A stretch of 64,000 nt of DNA, from the NCBI GenBank assembly GCA_964518505.1, contig CAZFGT010000003.1, forward strand, positions 1 to 64,000, given 5' to 3'. Numbering within the stretch: position 1 is the stretch's first letter; the number at the start of each line of letters is the position of its first letter. Below are positions 22,798 to 29,223 of the stretch, piece by piece. The stretch comes from DASPUH01 sp964518505 (GTDB lineage Bacteria > Chloroflexota > Limnocylindria > Limnocylindrales > CSP1-4). The translations under genes and the position numbers were made by a program. A model generated the notes under the pieces. The model saw only the letters and a program-made list of their open reading frames with translations. It was not told the DNA's origin and did not search any database.

Positions 22798-23154
22798 GTG
22801 ACGCAGCTCTGGTACGTGCTCGGTTTCGCCGTCGCCGGCGTCAGCTTCGTCTTCCTGACGATCGGCGCGTCGTGGCTGCTCAGCCATCGCAGCAAGGGTG
22901 ATCGCCACAAGGGGCTGCCCTACGAGTCGGGCATCGACACGTTCGGCGACACGTGGGGCCGCTTCGGGCTCTCCTTCTACATCTATGCCCTGCTCTTCGT
23001 GGCCTTCGACATCGAGGTCGTCTTCATCTACCTGTGGGCGCTGGTCTTCCGTGACGTGCTGCTGGGCGGCTTCGTCAGCATGCTCACGTTCGTCGGCATC
23101 CTCCTCGTGGGCCTGGGCTACGCCTGGCGGAAGGGGGTCCTGACGTGGAAGTGA
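22798..23154 (+). CDS. nuoA: NADH-quinone oxidoreductase subunit A
   Basis: Membrane subunit near the quinone channel of complex I. Three transmembrane helices (about 4-28, 60-83, 88-110). The conserved loop carries KGLPYESGIDTFG and RFGLSFYIYALLFVAFDIEVVFIYLWA, the family signature. Length of 118 is normal. GTG start with a GAGGA ribosome-binding site 5 bases upstream. The last 10 bases overlap the start of nuoB. Confidence 0.96.
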   Translation: MTQLWYVLGFAVAGVSFVFLTIGASWLLSHRSKGDRHKGLPYESGIDTFGDTWGRFGLSFYIYALLFVAFDIEVVFIYLWALVFRDVLLGGFVSMLTFVGILLVGLGYAWRKGVLTWK

Positions 23155-23843
23155 ACGAGCCGCCGCGCGACCTGCCGGCGCCCGTCGCCGAGCCCGATGG
23201 GAGTGTCGATCGGCCCCTCGTGGTGGCCAACTCGCTGTGGTCGGCGGCCGACCCGGCGGCCTACGACGGCGGCCGCCCGCCGACCATCACGCACCTGCGC
23301 GAACTGGAGCTGTACGGCGACAAGAGCGACAACGCCCGCTTCAGCGGCGCGCTCGAGATCATCCCCACCAAGGCCGACTACGTCCTTGACCTGATCCGGG
23401 CCAACAGCCTGTGGCCGCTCCTGTCGGGGCTGGCCTGCTGCGCCATGGAGATGATGTCGGCCGCCACCAGCAAGAACGACATGGACCGCTTCGGCATGTT
23501 CCCCTTCCGGGCCAGCCCCCGGCAGGCCGACGTGCTCATCGTGGCCGGCACGCTGACGACCAAGATGGCCGGCCCCCTGGTGCGCCTGTGGGAGGAGATG
23601 CCCGAGCCCAAGTGGTGCGTGGCGATGGGCGACTGCACCTGCTCCGGCGGCCGCTACAAGCGCTCCTATGCCACCGTCCAGGGCATCGACCGGGTCCTGC
23701 CCGTCGACGTCTACGTGCCGGGTTGCCCGCCCCGTCCGGAGGGCCTCATCTACGGCATGCTCAAGCTCCAGCAGCTGATCATGGCCCGGCGCGGCCACTG
23801 GCCCGAGCGCCAGGTGGGCCCGTCCGTGCCGGCAGGCGTCTAG
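23145..23843 (+). CDS. nuoB: NADH-quinone oxidoreductase subunit B (cluster N2)
   Basis: Carries the terminal [4Fe-4S] cluster N2, which hands electrons to quinone. The four ligands are visible: the tandem Cys in LACCAMEMM, the Cys in the GDCTCSGG segment and the Cys in YVPGCPPRPE. Length of 232 includes an N-terminal extension of about 70 residues and a short tail. GTG start overlapping nuoA by 10 bases. Confidence 0.96.
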   Translation: MEVNEPPRDLPAPVAEPDGSVDRPLVVANSLWSAADPAAYDGGRPPTITHLRELELYGDKSDNARFSGALEIIPTKADYVLDLIRANSLWPLLSGLACCAMEMMSAATSKNDMDRFGMFPFRASPRQADVLIVAGTLTTKMAGPLVRLWEEMPEPKWCVAMGDCTCSGGRYKRSYATVQGIDRVLPVDVYVPGCPPRPEGLIYGMLKLQQLIMARRGHWPERQVGPSVPAGV

Positions 23844-23865
23844 GCCGACCGAGGGAGGCTCCGAC

Positions 23866-24426
23866 CTGGACAGGGCCCTGGCGCGCCGCCTCCAGACCGC
23901 GCTCGCTGGTCGCCTCCGCGCGCCCGTCGGCGGGCGTGGCGATACGACCGAGATCTTCGTCGACGTGGCGGAGGTGGCCGAGGTGCTGCGCATCGTCCAC
24001 GACGACCCGGGCCTCCGCTTCGAGCTGCTGGCTGACCTCTGCGGCGTTGATACGGGCGCCGCCATGGAGGTCGTGTACCACCTCTGGTCGGCCGGCAGCC
24101 GCGACTGGCTGCGGGTCGTCGCGACCGGCCTGTCGCGCGAGGATCCGCGTGCCCCTTCGGTCACCTTCCTGTGGCGTGGCGCCGAGTGGGCCGAGCGCGA
24201 GGCGTACGACATGTTCGGCATCGTCTTCGAGGGCAACCGCGACCTGCGCCGCATCTACATGCCGCCCGATTACCGCAGCTTCCCCCTGCGCAAGGATTTC
24301 CTGCTGCCCGACGACGCCAGTCGCTCCCCCGGCGAGGGTGTGCGGCCCATGGAGGCGGCGCCCGAGCCGGCCGTGCTGACGGGCACGCCGGCCGACCTGC
24401 GCCACGCCCGCGAGGCCACCCCGTGA
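23866..24426 (+). CDS. nuoC: NADH-quinone oxidoreductase subunit C, probable CTG start
   Basis: Hydrophilic peripheral-arm subunit (30-kDa family). The C-terminal half has the signature WxxREAYDMFGIVFxGNxDLRRIYMPPDYxSFPLRKD. The homologous region begins well before the first ATG/GTG/TTG of the frame (GTG 23965): the upstream codons encode LARRLQTALAGRL and TEIFVDVAEVAEVL, which match the usual NuoC N-terminus. The only plausible initiator is CTG at 23866, with a strong GAGGGAGG ribosome-binding site (23851-23858) 7 bases upstream. This gives 186 residues, a normal length. The stop overlaps the nuoD start. Confidence 0.85.
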   Translation: MDRALARRLQTALAGRLRAPVGGRGDTTEIFVDVAEVAEVLRIVHDDPGLRFELLADLCGVDTGAAMEVVYHLWSAGSRDWLRVVATGLSREDPRAPSVTFLWRGAEWAEREAYDMFGIVFEGNRDLRRIYMPPDYRSFPLRKDFLLPDDASRSPGEGVRPMEAAPEPAVLTGTPADLRHAREATP

Positions 24427-25646
24427 CATCGCCCGAGACCAGGATCCGCTCGCTCGACGACCCGTCGCTCTTCGTCGACACCCCGGCCACCATCTACGAC
24501 GCCATCCCGCCCTATCCGCCGCGCACCGAGCGCGAGGCCGAGTTCTACACCCTGCGCGAAGGCGAGATGCTCATCAACATCGGCCCGCAGCACCCCTCCA
24601 CGCACGGCGTGCTGCGCGTCGTCCTCAAGATCGACGGCGAGCGGATCGTCGACCTGGACCCCGTGCTGGGCTACCTCCACCGTGGTGTGGAGAAGATCTG
24701 CGAGAACAGCGACTGGCACATGGTCATCAGCCACTGCGACCCGCTCGAGTACATCGCCTCGATGTTCAGCGAGTACGTGCCGGTGCTGGCCGCGGAGAAG
24801 CTCCTCGACGTGACCGTGCCCCGCCGGGCGGAGTACATCCGGGTCCTCGCCTGCGAGCTGAACCGGATCTCCAGCCACGCCCTGTTCATGGGCTGGCTGG
24901 CCCTTGACCTGGGTGGCATCACGCCGATCCTGTACGGCTTCCTGGAGCGCGACGAGATCGTCGAGATGCTGGCCGCCCTGACGGGCCAGCGGCTGCTCTT
25001 CAACTACATGCGCATCGGGGGCGTCAACGGCGACCTGAACCACGAGTTCATGAGCCGGCTGGGCGACTGGATGAGCCACGCCCTGCGCCACATCGAAGAC
25101 AGCATGGCCCTCATCAACAGCAACGAGATCTTCGTCGGCCGGACGCGCGGCCTGGGCCGCATCGACCGCCAGACCGCCCTGCGGATGTGCCTCAGCGGCC
25201 CGCCGCTGCGCGCCACGGGCATCCCCTACGACGTCCGGCGAGCCCATCCGTACTCGGTCTACCCCGAGTTGGAGTTCGAGATCCCGACCCGCGAGGAAGG
25301 CGACTCGTACGCCCGCTACCTGCTCCACCTCGACGAGATCAAGCAGAGCATCCACATCATCGACCAGGTGCTCCACCGCATCCCCGACGGGCCCATCATG
25401 GCCAAGCTGCCACGCCTGCTGCGGCCGCGACCGGGGCGAGCCTGGGCGGCCATCGAGAGCCCCCGCGGCCAGTACGGCGTCTACGCCATGAGCGACGGCA
25501 CGGACCAGCCGTTCCGGCTGCGTATCCACGACCCGTCGTTCTTCAACCTGCAGTCGGTCGGCCTGCTGTCACCGGGCCACCTCATCGCCGACATCATGGC
25601 CATCATGGCCAGCCTGGACCCGATCATGGGCGGCGTGGACAAGTGA
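24423..25646 (+). CDS. nuoD: NADH-quinone oxidoreductase subunit D
   Basis: 49-kDa subunit forming the quinone-binding pocket with NuoB. Landmarks: INIGPQHPSTHGVLR with the quinone-site histidine (about residues 50-64), the LGYLHRGVEKI block, ELNRISSHALFMGWLALDLG, and the C-terminal DPIMGGVD(K) end that normally reads D-P-V-M-G-E-V-D-R. Length 407. GTG start inside the nuoC stop. NuoD is the target of the MidA/NDUFAF7 methyltransferase family, a member of which is encoded at 5747-6955. Confidence 0.96.
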   Translation: MTSPETRIRSLDDPSLFVDTPATIYDAIPPYPPRTEREAEFYTLREGEMLINIGPQHPSTHGVLRVVLKIDGERIVDLDPVLGYLHRGVEKICENSDWHMVISHCDPLEYIASMFSEYVPVLAAEKLLDVTVPRRAEYIRVLACELNRISSHALFMGWLALDLGGITPILYGFLERDEIVEMLAALTGQRLLFNYMRIGGVNGDLNHEFMSRLGDWMSHALRHIEDSMALINSNEIFVGRTRGLGRIDRQTALRMCLSGPPLRATGIPYDVRRAHPYSVYPELEFEIPTREEGDSYARYLLHLDEIKQSIHIIDQVLHRIPDGPIMAKLPRLLRPRPGRAWAAIESPRGQYGVYAMSDGTDQPFRLRIHDPSFFNLQSVGLLSPGHLIADIMAIMASLDPIMGGVDK

Positions 25647-27025
25647 CCATCGTCTCGCGGCCGTGGCAGCGCCTGTCGCCGGCGGGCCGCGTCCTGCTGC
25701 CCCTCGCCGCCGTGGTCGGCGGCCTTGGGGTGGTCTTCCTGGGTGGCGTCTCGAGCGGCATCCTGCCCAACCTGTGGAGCTGGATCTACGAGGCCCTCAA
25801 CGACAACGTGCCGCTCCTGCGCTTCCTCGTCGCGGCGACGGCGGTGCTGCTCTTCACCGTACCCACGGCGTTCGTGATCATCTACCTGGAGATGAAGGTC
25901 ATCGCCCTGCAGAACCTGCGGCTGGGCCCCAATCGCCAGGGCCCGTGGGGCGTACTGGCGTCGACGCTGCACGGCTTCAAGGTGCTGGCCAAGGAGGACT
26001 TCACGCCGACGGGGGCCGACGTGCCGGTCTTCACCCTCGCGCCGGTGGTCGTCTACCTGGCCTCGGTCATGAGCTTCCTGGTCATCCCCTTCGCGCCGGG
26101 GCTGTTCGCCCAGGATATGAACCTGGCCCTGCTCTACTTCTTCGCCGTGGGCGGTCTGGGCGTGGTGGGCCTGATGATGGCCGGCTGGTCCAGCTTCAAC
26201 AAATACTCGCTGCTGGGGGCGCTGCGGGCGGCGGCCCAGATCATCAGCTACGAGATCCCGCTGACCCTTTCGGTCGTCGGCGTGATCATGCTGGCCGGCA
26301 CCCTCAGCCTCAATACGATCGTCCACCAGCAGTCGGGCTCGTTCCTGGACTGGTACGCCTTCCGCCAGCCGCTGGCGGCGGTCATCTTCTTCGTCGCCGC
26401 CACCGCCGAGGGCAACCGCACGCCGTTCGACCTGACCGAGGCCGACAGCGAGATCGTGGCCGGGTTCGCCACCGAGTACAGCGGGATGCGCTTCGGCTTC
26501 TTCTTCTTCGCCGAGTACGTCAATGTCTTCATCCTGTCCGCCCTGACCGTGACCCTCTTCCTGGGCGGCTGGAACGCCCCGCTCGACCTGACGCCGGTGT
26601 GGCAGGCGCTGGGCGCCCATCCCGGCGCCATCGACTTGAGCGGTTTGGGCGTGGGCCTGCTGATCGCCGTCCTCGTCGTGCCGCCCATCCTGACCGTGCT
26701 GCTGGCCCTGCCGTTCTGGATGCTCTTCACGAAGCTGCGCTTCTGGCAGGCCCTCGTGATCGGCTTCCTCTGCTTCAACGCCCTGGTCGGCGCGGCGGTC
26801 CTCATCTGGGCCGCCTTCAGCTTCGACGCGGTGATGGGCCTGCTCTGGTTCCTGGGCAAGACCTACGTCTTCGTCGTGATCTTCGTGTGGATGCGCGCCA
26901 CCCTGCCGCGCGTGCGCATCGACCAGCTGATGGGCTTCGCCTGGAAGTGGCTCCTGCCGGCCTCGCTGGCCAACCTGTTCGTGACCGCCCTGGCCATCCT
27001 GATCATCGCCCAGGTGCGCGGATGA
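25643..27025 (+). CDS. nuoH: NADH-quinone oxidoreductase subunit H
   Basis: Membrane subunit connecting the arms and lining the quinone tunnel. About ten hydrophobic helices. Conserved loops are RLGPNRQGPWGVLA, and EGNRTPFDLTEADSEIVAGFATEYSGMRF with its acidic residues. At 460 residues it is longer than the usual 320-430, with an extended N-terminus and periplasmic loops. GTG start overlaps nuoD stop (GTGA). In canonical operons nuoG precedes nuoH; here D is followed directly by H. Confidence 0.95.
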   Translation: MTIVSRPWQRLSPAGRVLLPLAAVVGGLGVVFLGGVSSGILPNLWSWIYEALNDNVPLLRFLVAATAVLLFTVPTAFVIIYLEMKVIALQNLRLGPNRQGPWGVLASTLHGFKVLAKEDFTPTGADVPVFTLAPVVVYLASVMSFLVIPFAPGLFAQDMNLALLYFFAVGGLGVVGLMMAGWSSFNKYSLLGALRAAAQIISYEIPLTLSVVGVIMLAGTLSLNTIVHQQSGSFLDWYAFRQPLAAVIFFVAATAEGNRTPFDLTEADSEIVAGFATEYSGMRFGFFFFAEYVNVFILSALTVTLFLGGWNAPLDLTPVWQALGAHPGAIDLSGLGVGLLIAVLVVPPILTVLLALPFWMLFTKLRFWQALVIGFLCFNALVGAAVLIWAAFSFDAVMGLLWFLGKTYVFVVIFVWMRATLPRVRIDQLMGFAWKWLLPASLANLFVTALAILIIAQVRG

Positions 27026-27855
27026 GCTTCGTGCCCGGGCTGGGGATCCTCAAGGGGATGGCCCTCACCTTCCGCAACATGCTGCGCCTCAAGCCCACGG
27101 TGCAGTACCCCGAGGAGGTGTACCCAGTCGCGCCGCGCCACCGCGGCCGCCTCCTGCTGCTCTATGACGAGGCCGGGGCGCTGAAATGCGAGACCTGCTT
27201 CCAGTGCGCCCAGGCGTGCCCCATCGAGTGCATCGACATGGGCGGAGTGGACACGCGCGACCGCTACCACGTCCACTGGGGCCCCGCCGAGCAGTACGGC
27301 GAACGCCGCGAGGAGTCGGCCCTGCGCCGCTCCGGCCGGCCGGTCCCCGATCCCACCGCGACGCCCTTCGAGCCCATCGACACGGCCGCCCTCGACGCCA
27401 TCCTGGCCGACGAGGGCTACGACCCGCGCCACATGTTGGCCATCCTGGGCCGCACCCAGGACGCCTACGGCCACCTGTCGGTCGCGGCGCTCAAGCACAT
27501 CAGCCATGCCACCGGCGCGTGGTACGCCGAGGTATACGGCACGGCCACCTTCTACGACCAGCTGCGCATGGCCCCGGCCGGCGGCCATGTGCTGGCCATC
27601 TGCCGCTGCCCCAGCTGTACCTTCCGCGGCGCGGGCCGCGTGCTCGCTGCCGCGGAGGCGGCGGCCTCGACGACCCTCGGCGGCAGCAGCCCCGAGGGCG
27701 CCGTGCGGCTCGAAGCGGCGGCCTGCCACGGCGGCTCGCCGGGGGCCGCCTACGTGACGCTCGACGGCGCCGTCCAGGCCGAGCCGACGGCCAGGGGCAT
27801 CACCGATCTGCTGACCCGCCTGCGGGCCGGCCATGCGCCGGCGGGACGGGCCTGA
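27022..27855 (+). CDS. NuoI-half/NuoE fusion subunit of complex I
   Basis: A 277-residue chimera. Residues 1-100 resemble the first half of NuoI: the membrane-facing helix (GLGILKGMALTFRNML), LKPTVQYPEEVYPVAPRHRGR, and one [4Fe-4S] motif with Cys56, Cys59, Cys62 and Cys66. The second NuoI motif is absent. Residues about 120-277 are the thioredoxin-like [2Fe-2S] domain of NuoE (GHLSVAALKHISHATGA..VYGTATFY), with Cys194 and Cys199 in C-x4-C but Cys235-x3-Ser239 in place of C-x3-C, so the fourth ligand is a serine. The DNA is continuous and unambiguous over the junction. ATG overlaps the nuoH stop; nuoF starts 1 base after its stop. Confidence 0.88.
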   Translation: MSFVPGLGILKGMALTFRNMLRLKPTVQYPEEVYPVAPRHRGRLLLLYDEAGALKCETCFQCAQACPIECIDMGGVDTRDRYHVHWGPAEQYGERREESALRRSGRPVPDPTATPFEPIDTAALDAILADEGYDPRHMLAILGRTQDAYGHLSVAALKHISHATGAWYAEVYGTATFYDQLRMAPAGGHVLAICRCPSCTFRGAGRVLAAAEAAASTTLGGSSPEGAVRLEAAACHGGSPGAAYVTLDGAVQAEPTARGITDLLTRLRAGHAPAGRA

Positions 27856-27856
27856 G

Positions 27857-29185
27857 ATGACCGCCCCCATCCTGCGCCAGCCGGCCGGCTGGCCGTCGGT
27901 GCTCCTCGCCCGAGCCGCCAAGCTCGACGCCCGGGCCGATCTGGCCGAGGCGGAGAAGCTGGGCGCCTGGGCCGCCTGGAAGGCGGCCGTCCGACAGGGC
28001 CCGGAGGCGGTGGTGCGGGCCGTCAGCGACGCCGGCCTGCGGGGCCGTGGCGGGGCCGGCTATCCCACGGCCGACAAGTGGCGCGCCGTGCGTGCGCAGC
28101 CCGCCCTGGTCCGCTACGCCGTGGCCAACGGCTACGAGGCCGATCCGGGTGTCGTCGTCGACCGCACGCTGATGGAAGCTGACCCCCACGCCGTGCTGGA
28201 GGGCCTGGCCCTCGCCGCCTTTGCCGTCGGCGCCCAGGAGGCCTTCCTCGTCGTGCGCGCCGACGCGAGTGCCGCCATCGAGCGGCTCACGGCGGCGCTC
28301 GAGGCGGCCGTGGCGGCGGGCTACCTGGGCGACGACGTGCTCGGCAGCGGCGTGACCGTGGAGATCCAGATCCGGCCGCTGGAGGGCGGCTTCGTGCTCG
28401 GCGAGGAGACCGTCCTGCTGAAGGCGCTGGAGGGCAAGCGGGGCGTGCCGGAGCAGCGGCCGCCGTACCCCTCTGAGCGTGGCCTTTTCGGGGCCCCCAC
28501 CGCGGTCAACAACGTGGCCACCCTGGCGAGCGTGCCCTGGCTGCTCATCAACGGGCCGGCCACGTTCCGGGCCATCGGCGATCCGGACTACCCGGGCACC
28601 GTCCTCGTGCAGCTCAGTGGCGCCGTCCATCGGCCGGGCGTGGCCGAGGTGCCCACCGGCACGCCCCTCGCCGTGGTCATCGACAAGGCCGGCGGCGGCG
28701 CGACCGGGCAGCTCAAGGCGGCCCTCGTGGGTGGCCCCTCGGGCGGCTTCCTGCCCCCCGACGCCCTGGCCACGCCCCTCGCGCCCGACGCGCTCGAAGC
28801 GGCGGGGGCGATCATGGGCTCGGGCTCCCTGCTCGTGCTCGACGAGCACGCCTGCATCGTCGAGCTGGCGACGCTCATGGAGCGCTTCATGAACGACGAG
28901 TCGTGCGGCAAATGCATCCCCTGCCGCATCGGCACGCGCCGCCTCACGGAGATCGGCGAGCGCTTCATGAGCGGCCGTCCGCGGCCCACCGACACGGGCC
29001 TCCTGCTGGACCTGGCGGCCGATGTCCGGGATGGCTCGCTGTGCGGCCACGGCATCACGGCCCCCAATCCGCTCACATCCGGGATGCGATACTTCGGCCA
29101 GGAATTCGACGACCACATCGTGCGCGGCCGGTGCGCCGCCGGGGTGTGCAAGCCCCTGCGCGTCGCCGCCGGAGCCGCCCGATGA
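27857..29185 (+). CDS. nuoF: NADH-quinone oxidoreductase subunit F (NADH/FMN site)
   Basis: NADH-oxidising flavoprotein subunit. The FMN/NADH fold is marked by GLRGRGGAGYPTADKW (about 62-77) and ANGYEADPG, a variant of the usual NxDExEPG. An SLBB-type region with LSGAVHRPGVAEVP follows, and the C-terminal [4Fe-4S] N3 site reads ESCGKCIPCRIGTRR with the fourth Cys in LCGHG. Length 442. The N-terminal thioredoxin-like domain of HoxF-type proteins is absent. The stop TGA overlaps the ATG of a 13-codon open frame that ends at the start of the next gene. Confidence 0.95.
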   Translation: MTAPILRQPAGWPSVLLARAAKLDARADLAEAEKLGAWAAWKAAVRQGPEAVVRAVSDAGLRGRGGAGYPTADKWRAVRAQPALVRYAVANGYEADPGVVVDRTLMEADPHAVLEGLALAAFAVGAQEAFLVVRADASAAIERLTAALEAAVAAGYLGDDVLGSGVTVEIQIRPLEGGFVLGEETVLLKALEGKRGVPEQRPPYPSERGLFGAPTAVNNVATLASVPWLLINGPATFRAIGDPDYPGTVLVQLSGAVHRPGVAEVPTGTPLAVVIDKAGGGATGQLKAALVGGPSGGFLPPDALATPLAPDALEAAGAIMGSGSLLVLDEHACIVELATLMERFMNDESCGKCIPCRIGTRRLTEIGERFMSGRPRPTDTGLLLDLAADVRDGSLCGHGITAPNPLTSGMRYFGQEFDDHIVRGRCAAGVCKPLRVAAGAAR

Positions 29186-29223
29186 GCCCGTCCCTCGCCA
29201 GCCAAGGACCTGTCCGCGCATGA
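29182..29223 (+). CDS. 13-codon coupling mini-ORF (possible)
   Basis: Encodes MSPSLASQGPVRA. Its ATG overlaps the nuoF stop (ATGA) and its own TGA overlaps the ATG of the NuoG/GltD chimera (ATGA), so ribosomes could be handed from nuoF to the chimera without a Shine-Dalgarno sequence. The peptide itself is unlikely to have a function. Could be chance, but both junctions have the exact overlap used elsewhere in this operon. Confidence 0.35.
   Translation: MSPSLASQGPVRA

Noticed and set aside
22713..22901. Small ORFs in the nuoA leader
   Set aside because: Arg-rich, no ribosome-binding site, and they run into nuoA in another frame.
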